From assembly GCA_947489665.1 (NCBI GenBank), contig CANLEH010000003.1, positions 62,001 to 126,000 of the forward strand: a stretch of 64,000 bases of DNA, read 5' to 3'. Below, piece by piece: positions 1 to 8,653 of the stretch. Source of the DNA: an uncultured Roseicyclus sp. (GTDB lineage: Bacteria; Pseudomonadota; Alphaproteobacteria; Rhodobacterales; Rhodobacteraceae). The position numbers and the translations under genes are program-made. The notes under the pieces were generated by a model. The model saw nothing but the letters and a program-made list of their open reading frames with translations, had not been told where the DNA came from and made no database searches. Positions within the stretch are counted from its first letter, which is position 1. Every line of letters begins with the position of its first letter.

Positions 1-1
1 G

Positions 2-493
2 GGCAGCTACTATGGTGATGCCAAGATGAAGGGCGCCAAGCTCGACATCTCAAAATGGAAGCGCCCCTCGCCCGAGACGATCCCGGTCCATGCCAAGGCC
101 GCAGGCCTCTACATGATCTGCACCACGTCCAAGCACGCGGCCGAGGCCAAGGGCTGTTCCGACGCACTGTTCATGGATTACCGAAACTACGTGGCCGAGG
201 CGACGGGCGCGAACATCTTCTTCGTGAAAGACGGCGAAGTGCACACGCCCAAACCCGATTGCTTCCTCAACGGCATCACCCGCCAGACGGTGATCGGGAT
301 GCTGGAAAGCAAACAGGTGAAGGTACACGAGCGCCACATCATGCCGGAAGAGCTGGAAAGCTTTGAGCAATGCTGGCTGACCGGTACGGCAGCCGAAGTC
401 ACGCCCGTTGGCCAGATCGGCGACTACAACTTCGAGGTTGGCGCGATGACCCGTGACATCGCGCAGAGTTACGAGGATTTGGTGCGGGCTTGA
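2..493 (+). CDS. ilvE: Branched-chain amino acid aminotransferase, C-terminal part (5' end outside window)
   Basis: This is the C-terminal half of a PLP-dependent class IV aminotransferase, which performs the last transamination in valine, leucine and isoleucine synthesis. The frame is open from base 2, so the start lies upstream of the window. The segment ATGANIFFVKDGEVHTPKPD followed by FLNGITRQTVI is characteristic of IlvE, covering the part of the fold that holds the cofactor phosphate. The end QSYEDLVRA matches a normal IlvE C-terminus. A rho-independent terminator follows directly. Identification rests on recognised family sequence; nothing can be said about the missing N-terminal half. 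Confidence 0.9.
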   Translation, partial: GSYYGDAKMKGAKLDISKWKRPSPETIPVHAKAAGLYMICTTSKHAAEAKGCSDALFMDYRNYVAEATGANIFFVKDGEVHTPKPDCFLNGITRQTVIGMLESKQVKVHERHIMPEELESFEQCWLTGTAAEVTPVGQIGDYNFEVGAMTRDIAQSYEDLVRA

Positions 494-516
494 TCGCAAC
501 ACTCCAGTGTCATCCG

Positions 517-548
517 AAAGGCTCCGCTCATCTGCGGGGCCTTTTTTC
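517..548 (+). terminator. Rho-independent terminator after ilvE
   Basis: An 11-bp stem (AAAGGCTCCGC pairing with GCGGGGCCTTT, one G-T wobble) encloses a short loop and runs into a T tract (CCTTTTTT). It starts 24 bases after the ilvE stop codon. Confidence 0.85.
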
Positions 549-593
549 TTTCCTGCGCTTGACCCCCATCCCCTTCGCCCCCACCATCGCCCC

Positions 594-935
594 ATGGTGA
601 TGCATTTTCAGCCGACCGGCCCGTCCTCCACTCAAAAACAAATCGCGTTTCATCGTACGGAGCTTGGTGTGATCCTCGGCCTCTACGGGCGTATGGTTGC
701 CGCTGGTGAATGGCGGGACTACGGGATCAGCCATCTTTCGGACGTTGCCGTCTTCTCGATCTTTCGGCGGACCGCCGAGCATCCGATCTACCGCATCGAG
801 AAGCGCCCGAAACTCCGCGACAAGCAGGGGCAATATTCGATCATTGGCATGGACGGACGCATCCTGAAACGCGGCAACGATCTGAAGACCGTGCTGCGTG
901 TTCTTGAGCGCAAGCTGATCCGGGCGGTCGACTAG
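594..935 (+). CDS. DUF2794 family protein
   Basis: This small protein of about 113 residues starts MVMHFQPTGP and has the conserved core RTELGVILGLYGRMVAAGEWRDYGI, then IFRRTAEHPIYRIEK. This matches the DUF2794 family, common in alphaproteobacteria and of unknown function. The open frame extends upstream through the ilvE terminator, so the start was placed at the ATG at 594; an ATG at 600 is equally possible. The stop overlaps the end of the convergent NlpC/P60 gene by 4 bp. No signal peptide or membrane segment is visible. Confidence 0.75.
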   Translation: MVMHFQPTGPSSTQKQIAFHRTELGVILGLYGRMVAAGEWRDYGISHLSDVAVFSIFRRTAEHPIYRIEKRPKLRDKQGQYSIIGMDGRILKRGNDLKTVLRVLERKLIRAVD

Positions 936-1768
936 GCCAAATCCAACCGCTTGCGCGAGGTGATGGGGCCAAATTCACTGGCCTCAATCCGGGCAGCGGC
1001 ATCCTTCAGCGGCTCATACGCGACCGACATATGATGGGCGTTTGCGTGCAACAGCATTCGGTCGCTGGCCATCAGACCCACGTGACCCTTCCAGAAAATC
1101 AGATCGCCGCGCTTCAGGGCCACATCTGCGGGAATATCCTCCCCCAGCGCGGCTTCCTGCTGGTCACTGTCGCGCGGACACTCGATTCCGCAGGCATGGA
1201 GGCAGGACTGAACCAGACCCGAGCAATCTATCCCCCATCGACTTGTTCCACCCCACAAATACGGCGTGCCAAGGAACAGATCCGCGATCCCGACTGGATC
1301 AGCAAATTTCGCGTTGATCGGCATCAGGTGCTGGGATGGCATGAAATGCCCGGTGTGAATGCGTTTGAATTTGCCTTTCTCGCCAACAATTTTCACCTGA
1401 CTTCCGAAGTACAGGCACACGTCAGGCGGCGCTTTGATATTGGCTTTTGGGTAAAGATGGGTCGCGGGTGAGATCACCCAGTGCGTCGCAGGCTCAGCGC
1501 CGGTCAAAGCCCCTGCCAGCATATAGCCCACGTATCCGTCCTTCTCGGACTGACCGAAGGCAAAGCCATCCTCGGTGTCGAGCACCAAAAAACGCTCTCC
1601 AAAGACCAGCTGCGATGTGCGCGCGCCACGGGGCTGATCGGCGATATTGGCGATGGGTTGTTGGACCATCATCAAGCGACCATCGGTATAGCGCTCGGCC
1701 TCGACCACGCCCTTCAGCGATGAATGGGCAACACGGCCATTGGAGGGGGTGGTACGGGGATCGCTCAT
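932..1768 (-). CDS. NlpC/P60 family peptidase (C40), cell-wall hydrolase
   Basis: This protein of 278 residues is a probable peptidoglycan endopeptidase. It has an N-terminal SH3-like part (about residues 20-130) and a C-terminal NlpC/P60 domain. The domain shows the fold motif LGTPYLWGGTSRWGIDCSGL with nucleophile Cys182, and GHVGLM with catalytic His229. The start MSDPRTTPS was chosen because its ATG forms a 4-bp ATGA overlap with the stop of the upstream aminopeptidase gene, a strong sign of translational coupling. The open frame runs further upstream only inside that gene. No signal peptide is visible, so export, if any, is unexplained. The pairing with an M17 peptidase suggests a role in cell-wall peptide recycling (inference). 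Confidence 0.85.
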   Translation of the reverse strand: MSDPRTTPSNGRVAHSSLKGVVEAERYTDGRLMMVQQPIANIADQPRGARTSQLVFGERFLVLDTEDGFAFGQSEKDGYVGYMLAGALTGAEPATHWVISPATHLYPKANIKAPPDVCLYFGSQVKIVGEKGKFKRIHTGHFMPSQHLMPINAKFADPVGIADLFLGTPYLWGGTSRWGIDCSGLVQSCLHACGIECPRDSDQQEAALGEDIPADVALKRGDLIFWKGHVGLMASDRMLLHANAHHMSVAYEPLKDAAARIEASEFGPITSRKRLDLA

Positions 1769-3138
1769 GGGGCCAACACCTCGGGCAAAGCTTGGAACAA
1801 CGCACGAACGCCCTGGCCGACCCCGCCTTTCGGCCGAGCGGGTGCATTGGCGCGTTGCCATCCATAGATATCGAAATGCGCGAACCTGGCGACATCGGCA
1901 AACCGACGCAGGAACAGGGCTGCCGTGATCGAGCCCGCCATGCCGCCCGAAGGGGCATTGTCCAGATCGGCGATGCCAGGCTCGATCATGGCCTCATAGG
2001 GGTCGTGGAAAGGCAAACGCCAGACCGGATCAGCAACAAGCCGCGCGGCGGCGTTCAGTGCTGCTGCAAGAGGTTCATCGTCGGTGTAGAACGGCGCAAT
2101 ATCAGGCCCGACCGCCACACGCGCGGCGCCGGTCAGTGTTGCCATGCAGATCATCATGTCTGGCTTAGCCTCAGACCCGTAAGCAAGTGCATCGGCCAGA
2201 ACCAGGCGGCCTTCCGCATCGGTGTTGTTGATTTCCACGGTCAGGCCATTGCGGGCCGTGTATATGTCTCCGGGCCGGAAAGCATTGCCCGAGACGTTGT
2301 TTTCGACCGCCGGAATAAGCACATGCAGGCGACATTTCACTTGGCTGGCCATAATCATCCGCGCCAGGCCAAGGACATTGGCCGCCCCGCCCATATCCTT
2401 TTTCATCAATCCCATCGAAGCGCCGGGTTTCAGGTTAAGGCCCCCTGTATCAAAGCACACACCCTTGCCAACCAACGTCACTGCGGGTCCGTCGCTCCCC
2501 CAAGTCATCTCAATCAAGCGAGGCGCCTTTTGTGCGGCACGTCCAACGGTGTGGATCAGGGGAAAGTTCTGCGTCTTAAGGTCGTCACCTTCCACAGTCG
2601 CAACCGAAGCACCAAATTCATCCGCTAGGTCGCGTACCGTCTGTTCAAGCGCATCTGGCCCCATGTCCTCTGCCGGGGTGTTGATCAGATCGCGGGTCAG
2701 GGCCTCCGCCGAAGCAAAATTCTCAAGCCTTGGTGCGTCAACGCCGCCCGGCGCCGCCAGCCGCGCCGTGGGCGCAGGTTGGGTGCGGTAGCGATCAAAG
2801 CGGTAGCACGCCAACAGGTATCCAAGCGCGATTTCATCCGCGTCGGCACCTGCGGGAAGCGGATTCACGATCTGGTAGGTTGCATCTGGAAGCCCGGCAA
2901 TCGCCGCGCCCGCGGCAAACCTTTTGCGCGTCCGTGTGGCTGGCGTTCCTATCCCTACCAACGCGCCGCCACGAGTAGGCAGGGCAAGTGTGCGCCCAAG
3001 TTGGCCCTTGAACCCGTTGAAGTCCGCCCATTCCTTATGCTCGACACTCAGTTCGGACAGGACCTGGTCCGGCGTCTCACTGTCGACCAAATAAATCGGC
3101 AGCGTATCCGCACCGTCATCGGCAAATCTCAAAGCCAT
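1765..3138 (-). CDS. Leucyl aminopeptidase family protein (M17)
   Basis: This is a cytosolic two-metal aminopeptidase of 457 residues. The family signatures are present: VGKGVCFDTGG (about 223-233), with the catalytic Lys and a metal ligand, and NNTDAEGR (304-311), the M17 signature carrying metal ligands and the carboxylate-binding Arg. The N-terminal 150 residues are divergent, as is common for M17 proteins of Rhodobacterales, so substrate preference cannot be read. It is the middle gene of a three-gene leftward group: a small hypothetical gene lies 59 bp upstream and the NlpC/P60 gene overlaps its stop by 4 bp. Confidence 0.9.
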   Translation of the reverse strand: MALRFADDGADTLPIYLVDSETPDQVLSELSVEHKEWADFNGFKGQLGRTLALPTRGGALVGIGTPATRTRKRFAAGAAIAGLPDATYQIVNPLPAGADADEIALGYLLACYRFDRYRTQPAPTARLAAPGGVDAPRLENFASAEALTRDLINTPAEDMGPDALEQTVRDLADEFGASVATVEGDDLKTQNFPLIHTVGRAAQKAPRLIEMTWGSDGPAVTLVGKGVCFDTGGLNLKPGASMGLMKKDMGGAANVLGLARMIMASQVKCRLHVLIPAVENNVSGNAFRPGDIYTARNGLTVEINNTDAEGRLVLADALAYGSEAKPDMMICMATLTGAARVAVGPDIAPFYTDDEPLAAALNAAARLVADPVWRLPFHDPYEAMIEPGIADLDNAPSGGMAGSITAALFLRRFADVARFAHFDIYGWQRANAPARPKGGVGQGVRALFQALPEVLAP

Positions 3139-3197
3139 TTTCGCACCCCTTTTGTGGGGCGCAGCCTAACGTTCCGGCACCGCTTCGCAAGGTCAGA

Positions 3198-3602
3198 TCA
3201 ACCCGACAGATCCTCCAGATCCCAGACTGCGTGGATGGACCTTTCGCCAACACGTTCAAGGCGGGCCAAGGTGGCCGCAAGTGCGACGTTATTGGCGGTG
3301 GCGTAGCTGTGCAGCACCGATTGCGCGACCCGGGCCAGCGTGGACATTCCGATCAACTCGGCGTCCCGGGCGATCTGATCGACATCGCGTTGAAACATCC
3401 GGTCATCTCGGTCGAGAAGCCCGCGCAGCTTTGGCAATCCCTCCGAAATGCGATGCAGGGCGAGGGCCACTTCGGCCTCGGCCCGCACTTCGCCAATTCG
3501 GTGGCACAAATCCTCAAGGCATTCCGGGTCGAACCGTGCCGGTTCTTCCATCGACAATGCCGTCACATGAGAGGCCACCCCGACCCCTTTGTTCCGTGTC
3601 AT
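3198..3602 (-). CDS. Hypothetical helical protein
   Basis: This protein of about 134 residues is not one I recognise. It is rich in Ala, Leu, Arg and Glu and looks mostly alpha-helical; the segment DQIARDAELIGMSTLARVAQSVL resembles an Hpt-like four-helix bundle, but no phosphorylatable His can be assigned with confidence. Met18 (MEEPARFDPE) is an alternative start at 3551. It is first in a probable leftward operon with the M17 aminopeptidase and NlpC/P60 genes. No signal peptide or transmembrane segment is seen. Confidence 0.6.
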   Translation of the reverse strand: MTRNKGVGVASHVTALSMEEPARFDPECLEDLCHRIGEVRAEAEVALALHRISEGLPKLRGLLDRDDRMFQRDVDQIARDAELIGMSTLARVAQSVLHSYATANNVALAATLARLERVGERSIHAVWDLEDLSG

Positions 3603-3769
3603 TCACTCGCTCCACTTCATTCGCCCCCACCACAGGACGCCCTCGAAAGGGATCGGTGCTGAACATCTGTGAGCGTGCTGAAGAAACCCTTTATCGCGTC
3701 GCAAAAAGCGGCTGCAATTTGAATGGAAATCCAGTTAAACCTGAGGTTGAACGACCATAGAGGCGGCAC

Positions 3770-4420
3770 ATGCATCGAGTGAAATCCCTCCCCGACTATC
3801 TTCTGGATCGCTATCACGACTGGAAAGAAACCAGCTTCCCCGAAAACCGTGATTGGTTTCGCAAACTGGCCGAGGAAGGCCAGAATCCCAAGGCCATGGT
3901 GATTGCCTGTTGCGACAGTCGAGTGGCGATCAATTCGGTCTTTGGGCAGCGCACGGGCGAGCTTTTCGTGCACCGTAATATCGCAAATCTCGTGCCGCCC
4001 TATACGCCAGACGGTAACCATCACGGCACCGGCGCAGCAGTCGAGTTTGCGGTCAAGCACCTAAAAGTCGAACATATTTTGGTCATGGGTCATTCGAAAT
4101 GCGGCGGTGTCGCGGGTTGCATTGCGATGTGCGAAGGGCATGCCGCCGAATTCGATGCGCACGAAAGCCTGATTGGCCGTTGGTTGGACGTCTTGCGGCC
4201 GGGCTATGACGCCGTCTCTGACATCCCAGACAGCGAGGACAAGCAAACCGCGCTGGAAAAGGAAGGCATTCATGTCAGTCTGGAAAACCTTCTTGGCTAT
4301 CCTTTTGTGAAAGCTGCCGTCGATGAAGGAACGCTCTCGTTGCACGGGCTATGGGCCGATATCGCCGATATGGACCTCGAAACGTTCGATGGGCGCGTTC
4401 GGCATTTCGACCCCGCCTGA
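3770..4420 (+). CDS. Beta-class carbonic anhydrase
   Basis: This is a zinc enzyme of 216 residues that interconverts CO2 and bicarbonate. The beta-class zinc and catalytic residues are present: CCDSR (47-51), giving Cys47 and the Asp49/Arg51 dyad, and HSKCGG with His108 and Cys111. The region EFAVKHLKVEHILVMGHSKCGG is typical of the family. A purine-rich GAGG lies upstream of the ATG. The bicarbonate transporter gene follows 66 bp downstream and then an SbtB-like gene, so this enzyme probably works within an inorganic-carbon supply module (inference from order). Confidence 0.93.
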   Translation: MHRVKSLPDYLLDRYHDWKETSFPENRDWFRKLAEEGQNPKAMVIACCDSRVAINSVFGQRTGELFVHRNIANLVPPYTPDGNHHGTGAAVEFAVKHLKVEHILVMGHSKCGGVAGCIAMCEGHAAEFDAHESLIGRWLDVLRPGYDAVSDIPDSEDKQTALEKEGIHVSLENLLGYPFVKAAVDEGTLSLHGLWADIADMDLETFDGRVRHFDPA

Positions 4421-4486
4421 CTTGCACAGCCGCCACTGCCCCCGTAAAGCCCCGGTCAGACGGCCGCTGTAGATGGGGAGACCTCG

Positions 4487-5467
4487 ATGGAGGGAATGCT
4501 GGCGCTTGCCGCAGATAATCTGCTGTCGCCGATCATCCTGTTCTTTGCACTCGGCGTTCTGGCCGCGTTTGCCCGATCCGATCTCTCGATCCCCGAGGCG
4601 ATTGCGAAGGGCATGTCGATCTACCTGCTTTTCGCCATCGGCTTCAAAGGCGGTGCGGCGGTGGCCGATAACGGCATCGATGCAACGCTGATCCTGTCGC
4701 TGGTCGCGGGCCTTGTACTGTCCTTCGCCATACCGATGGTGGCCTTCGCGCTTTTGCGGGTGATGACGGGCCTATCTGTTGTGGATGCCGCCGCTGTCGC
4801 CGGCCATTACGGCTCCATCTCCATCGTGACCTTTGTGGCCGCCACCTCCGTGGTGCAGGGTGCAGGGCTCGACTCCGAAGGTTACATGGTCGCCGTCGCC
4901 GCCGTGATGGAAGCGCCTGCTATCCTTTCGGCCCTGTGGCTGATTGCCCGCTTCGACAAAGGCACTGCGCAGATGGATGCGGGCCTGATGCGAGAGATTT
5001 TGCTGAACGGGTCAATCGTTCTGTTGGTCGGATCGTTCCTCATAGGGGTCATCACCGGCTCGGAGGGTCTGGACCTCATCGCACCCTTCATCGTCACGCC
5101 GTTCCAGGGCGTCCTGTGCCTGTTCCTTCTGGACATGGGTCTGGTGGCGGGGCGCGGTTTGCGCGAAGCGCGCGGTGTCCTGAAGCCCGGCCTGTTCCTG
5201 TTCGGCGTTGTCATGCCAGTCGTCGGCTCTGTCTTTGGGCTGCTGGCGGGGGTGCTCCTCGGTCTCAGCCCCGGCGGCATCGTTCTGTTCATGACGCTCT
5301 CGGCCTCAGCCTCTTACATCGCTGTGCCTGCCGCAATGCGCGTGGCCTTGCCCGAGGCGAACCCATCGATCTACCTGACCCTGTCACTTGGCGTGACATT
5401 CCCCTTCAACCTGACCCTTGGCATCCCGCTCTACCTCGCGGTTGCCTCTTTCGTGACCGGAGGCTGA
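4487..5467 (+). CDS. SbtA-family sodium-dependent bicarbonate transporter
   Basis: This is an integral membrane protein of 326 residues with about ten hydrophobic segments along its whole length. The start LSPIILFFALGVLAAFARSD, the following PEAIAKGMSIYLLFAIGFKG, and the later AGHYGSISIVTFVAA are typical of the SbtA (DUF897) family, whose cyanobacterial member is a sodium/bicarbonate symporter. It lies between a carbonic anhydrase gene and a gene for an SbtB-type PII protein five bases downstream, the same pairing as in cyanobacteria. Substrate is inferred from family and context. Confidence 0.88.
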   Translation: MEGMLALAADNLLSPIILFFALGVLAAFARSDLSIPEAIAKGMSIYLLFAIGFKGGAAVADNGIDATLILSLVAGLVLSFAIPMVAFALLRVMTGLSVVDAAAVAGHYGSISIVTFVAATSVVQGAGLDSEGYMVAVAAVMEAPAILSALWLIARFDKGTAQMDAGLMREILLNGSIVLLVGSFLIGVITGSEGLDLIAPFIVTPFQGVLCLFLLDMGLVAGRGLREARGVLKPGLFLFGVVMPVVGSVFGLLAGVLLGLSPGGIVLFMTLSASASYIAVPAAMRVALPEANPSIYLTLSLGVTFPFNLTLGIPLYLAVASFVTGG

Positions 5468-5472
5468 GCCCC

Positions 5473-5784
5473 ATGCAAACCCATAACGCAAAGCGTGTCG
5501 CCGTGATCATCGAGGCTGTGATGCAATCCCGCCTGACCGACGCCATGGAAAATGCAGGCGTCAGCGGGTATTCCGTGCTGCCCGTCTTGGCGGGCGGTGG
5601 CCGGTCCGGCAATTGGAGCCGCGAAGGCCAGATCGGCCGTGGCCAAGGGATGGTGCAGGTGATTTGCATCATTGCGCCCGACAAGCTGGACGATCTGCTC
5701 AATAAAGCCTTTGCCGTGGTCGAGAAGCATATCGGGGTGATCAGCGTCAGTGATTGTCAGGTGCTTCGCGCCGAACGGTTCTGA
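5473..5784 (+). CDS. SbtB-like PII-family regulator of SbtA
   Basis: This is a PII-like trimer-type protein of 103 residues. The pattern KRVAVIIEAVMQSRLTDAME, a glycine-rich loop region (GGGRSGNWSREGQIGRG, about 39-56), then MVQVICIIAP and AFAVVEKHIGVISVSDCQVL fits the ferredoxin-like PII fold and SbtB. The C-terminal CGPxGC disulfide motif of some SbtB proteins is absent. The open frame reaches far upstream in the shadow of sbtA; the start was set at the ATG 5 bp after the sbtA stop. By analogy with cyanobacteria it may bind adenine nucleotides and gate the transporter. Confidence 0.85.
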   Translation: MQTHNAKRVAVIIEAVMQSRLTDAMENAGVSGYSVLPVLAGGGRSGNWSREGQIGRGQGMVQVICIIAPDKLDDLLNKAFAVVEKHIGVISVSDCQVLRAERF

Positions 5785-5861
5785 TCCGTCCGAGCGCTCT
5801 TGCAAAAAAGTGCACAACTTGTGGTAGTATCGCGTGCAAATAACCTGCGCGGGAGGGCGCC

Positions 5862-6392
5862 ATGCGTATTCTTCGAAATATCCTGATCGGCCTTGTCGGC
5901 CTAGTAGCGGTTCTGGCGATTGTCGGAATGTTCCTGCCCAGACATGTGATCGTTGAGCGGGATCTGGTGGTAAATGCGCCGCCGGACGCGGTCTTCCCCC
6001 ATGTCAGCTCACTTCAGGCCTTCGCGGAATGGTCGCCCTGGGGCGATATCGACCCGGACATGCAGGTGGCCTATTCAGGCCCCGATACGGGTGTTGGCAA
6101 TGTCATGGAATGGACATCGGATCATCCCGATGTCGGCAATGGTCGGCAAGAGATCGTGGAAATTGTTGAGAATGAGAGTGTCCGGACCGAGCTCGATTTC
6201 GGCGATATGGGCACGGCGGAGGCCTGGTGGCGGCTTGAGCCGGACGGCGACGCGACACGCGTTGTCTGGGGTCTCGATGCCGATATGGGCGGTGGCCCGA
6301 TCGGGCGCTGGATTGGCCTCATGATGGATGGGTTGGTCGGTGCGGATTACGAGCGTGGTCTCGCCCGGCTGCAAGAAACTGTCGAAGGCTGA
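5862..6392 (+). CDS. SRPBCC (polyketide cyclase/dehydrase-like) family protein
   Basis: This protein of 176 residues has a hydrophobic N-terminal segment (ILIGLVGLVAVLAIVGMFL, about residues 7-25), probably an uncleaved membrane anchor. An SRPBCC fold follows: VERDLVVNAPPDAVFPHVSSL, then FAEWSPWG and a C-terminal helix ending GLARLQETVEG. This is a ligand-binding fold of general type; the ligand is unknown. A GGGAGG ribosome-binding site precedes the start. It follows the bicarbonate module after 77 bp and may be a separate transcription unit. Confidence 0.8.
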   Translation: MRILRNILIGLVGLVAVLAIVGMFLPRHVIVERDLVVNAPPDAVFPHVSSLQAFAEWSPWGDIDPDMQVAYSGPDTGVGNVMEWTSDHPDVGNGRQEIVEIVENESVRTELDFGDMGTAEAWWRLEPDGDATRVVWGLDADMGGGPIGRWIGLMMDGLVGADYERGLARLQETVEG

Positions 6393-6431
6393 CTTAACTC
6401 CGGCTTAACCAGAATCGGATGGGGTGTCGGC

Positions 6432-6959
6432 ATGGATATGTCCGCCCCCCTCGCCATTGATCTGCCGCCCGAGGCGCTTGCCGCCCTCCGCCGATGCGCG
6501 CGGGCTGAGCAGATGTCGCCCGCTACTCTTGCCCACAAACTGCTGGTTCAGGCTCTCACACCCCATATCCGCACTGCGCGGACACCCGACAGGGTGGAGG
6601 AAGGGCGCAATCAACCCCTTCTCGGCCACTTACGTGCCCGCCTCGCAGTCGATCTGGCTGAAGCTGCGGATTGGGAAGATCTACAATGCCGGTTTGCAGC
6701 CCATGGCTACACGTTCCGCGAACGTGGCGGAGGCCTCGCGCTCTATTGCACAGCGACGGCGGCAAGGATCTGCAAAACGGCTGATTTGGGTTGGAGGTAT
6801 GCGGATCTGATTGCCAAGTTTGGCGCTGCCTTGCCTAGCCCTGCACAAACCGAATTGGCCCGGCGCGTAATGCACCGGGCCACAGCCGGGGATCATCCTG
6901 ACTTGTTCCCCGACCTGATCGAGGATGAGGGAGAGGTCATCCTGATCGAGGACGATTAG
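6432..6959 (+). CDS. Small protein resembling the C-terminal domain of mobilization relaxases
   Basis: This protein of 175 residues may start with a ribbon-helix-helix-like segment (LPPEALAALRRCARAEQMSP). Residues of about 75-135 (WEDLQCRFAAHGYTFRERGG, then ICKTADLGWRYADLIAKFG) look like the short domain found behind the nuclease domain in many alphaproteobacterial relaxases, where it reads roughly LxxRGLxYxxRGGGLVL...CKAS. No relaxase nuclease motif (HxH) is present. The C-terminus is acidic (LIEDEGEVILIEDD). The stop overlaps that of the convergent DUF4139 gene by 4 bp. Domain similarity is by eye; function unknown. Confidence 0.6.
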   Translation: MDMSAPLAIDLPPEALAALRRCARAEQMSPATLAHKLLVQALTPHIRTARTPDRVEEGRNQPLLGHLRARLAVDLAEAADWEDLQCRFAAHGYTFRERGGGLALYCTATAARICKTADLGWRYADLIAKFGAALPSPAQTELARRVMHRATAGDHPDLFPDLIEDEGEVILIEDD

Positions 6960-8653
6960 GGCCGCCAGTCGAGGATTTGGCCGTCAGGGAATTCAAATTC
7001 GGCCCGAAGCTCAATCAGGGCCTCTTCTCCGGATGCCACAACCAACTCCCAGGCATGAACGCCACGTTGGTCATCGACATCCTCCTCGGATGGGCGCGGG
7101 CTCAGGCTCACGTCCAGCTCAAGGTCTTCCTGTTCGGCGAACGGAACCGCGTAAAGGATACGGACCTCTTCCGCCTCTGTTCCGGTGTTCGTCACGCCGA
7201 ACGCCAATTCCCGCGCCTGTGTGGTGGAGGTTGTGAACAACCCACGATCCCCCTCCGCCAACGACCGGTCGATCCAGCGCAGTTGCAGGTGATCGAGCGG
7301 GCCAAAGCCCATCTCCACATCCGCGCCCGCCGCAATCAGCGGCAGGTACCCGTCGCCCATGAGTGCACCATCGCGGAAGAAGACGGCCTCGCCCGGCAGG
7401 ATCGGCTCACCCAGGGTGTTTTCAACCTGCGCGACCAGGAAGGCAGTGGCGTCGTGGCGGGGGATCGCGCGGTTTTCCATCTCCGTGTCCAGCGTGACCG
7501 TGTCGAAGGGCAGCATGATCTCGCCCGAGGGACCGACACTGACGGGATCGCCATAAGGGTAAGTGATGGACAGGCCATCGAATTGCGCGCCAAGCACACC
7601 GGTGTCTTCAACGATCACAACAGGCTCCATCATCGGGGCTGCAGCGCCAGCGATGAGCGATTGGGTGGGAACAACGCCAACACGACTTTCGGCATCACCC
7701 ATAGACATCATTCCGAAGCCCCCCTGCACGGGGATTTCCTCGGGATCGATGAGCCGGGCGGGGATCGAAGCCAATTCGCTCGGATGCCGGTCGCGGCCCG
7801 GCGTGGCAGTTGAGAATGTGACATCGACGCCGTCCCATGTCGCAGCCCCGTTCGTCCGCAGGACGACGAAACGGTCTACCTCCAGAACGCCGGTATCGGT
7901 ATCCAGTTCCATCTCGTAGGCCGGCTCCCACCCCGCGGATTGGGACAGATAGTCGAGCTCGAACGCAAGCTCGCCTTCCTCGGCGACCTCGACATCAATC
8001 GCATAAGCAGTGATCTGGGTGCCAAGCGGGCGCAGCTCTTGCAGGGCTTGCGTAGCACGGGCCAATTCGGTCTGCGCGTCGGTCACGGCCTCGGCCAGAT
8101 CACGGCGGGCGACGGCGGCAGCTTGGCGTTCTTGCGAAAGGCGCTCGGTTTCCGCACCAAGCGTCGCCAGAAACTGTGGTACAAGCGCGGGATCGTCGGG
8201 CATGGACACGCCATTCTCACCACCGCGCAAGATGGCGGAGACGTAGGTTTGCTGGGTTTCGATGGACCGGATCTCGGCATCCGCCTCGACCAATGCATCC
8301 TGTACGGCTTGCAGCGCATCTTCGGCGGCCTCAACAGCGGCGCGGGCATTGGCTTGAGCTTCTGTATCCAGCGCGCCTTCTTCGATGGGGAAATTCACGA
8401 GGTCCTGCGGCACGCCGAGGCGCTGGCCATCCGCGCCGGTCATCTGGGGCAGGCGGGCTTCGTAGAGGTCGGGCATAGCGACGATCAGGCGGTGCTGGCC
8501 GGCGGGCAACGTCACAGTGCCAGAGCGGGTCAGGGCGGCGCCATTGGCGTAGACGAGCGCGTCGGTTAGGTCAGCGCGGACGAGGAAATCATCGGCCTGC
8601 GCGGCGAAGGGAAGGGTCAGGCAAATGGCAGTCGTCAGGAAAAGGCGTTTCAT
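6956..8653 (-). CDS. Exported DUF4139 domain protein
   Basis: This protein of 565 residues has a clear signal peptide (MKRLFLTTAICLTLPFAAQA, cleavage near residue 20). A DUF4140-like beta domain (about 25-95) follows, then a long Ala/Gln/Glu-rich coiled coil (about 95-205), then the DUF4139 beta-rich part with YLSQSAGWEPAYEMELD. The architecture matches the DUF4139 (mucoidy inhibitor A-like) family; function is unknown, location periplasmic or surface. The gene stands alone. A perfect 28-bp palindrome lies about 147 bp upstream of the start. Confidence 0.85.
   Translation of the reverse strand: MKRLFLTTAICLTLPFAAQADDFLVRADLTDALVYANGAALTRSGTVTLPAGQHRLIVAMPDLYEARLPQMTGADGQRLGVPQDLVNFPIEEGALDTEAQANARAAVEAAEDALQAVQDALVEADAEIRSIETQQTYVSAILRGGENGVSMPDDPALVPQFLATLGAETERLSQERQAAAVARRDLAEAVTDAQTELARATQALQELRPLGTQITAYAIDVEVAEEGELAFELDYLSQSAGWEPAYEMELDTDTGVLEVDRFVVLRTNGAATWDGVDVTFSTATPGRDRHPSELASIPARLIDPEEIPVQGGFGMMSMGDAESRVGVVPTQSLIAGAAAPMMEPVVIVEDTGVLGAQFDGLSITYPYGDPVSVGPSGEIMLPFDTVTLDTEMENRAIPRHDATAFLVAQVENTLGEPILPGEAVFFRDGALMGDGYLPLIAAGADVEMGFGPLDHLQLRWIDRSLAEGDRGLFTTSTTQARELAFGVTNTGTEAEEVRILYAVPFAEQEDLELDVSLSPRPSEEDVDDQRGVHAWELVVASGEEALIELRAEFEFPDGQILDWRP

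Noticed and set aside
1447-2628. Long plus-strand open frame (393 codons) across the NlpC and aminopeptidase genes
   Set aside because: It is antisense to two well-supported coding regions and its translation is Arg/Pro/His-rich low-complexity sequence without any family match.
5800-5861. Possible third copy of the TGTGCA palindrome (GTGCAC at 5811) before the SRPBCC gene
   Set aside because: Only half of the motif is present and the symmetric arm is missing, so it does not belong with the two perfect palindromes.
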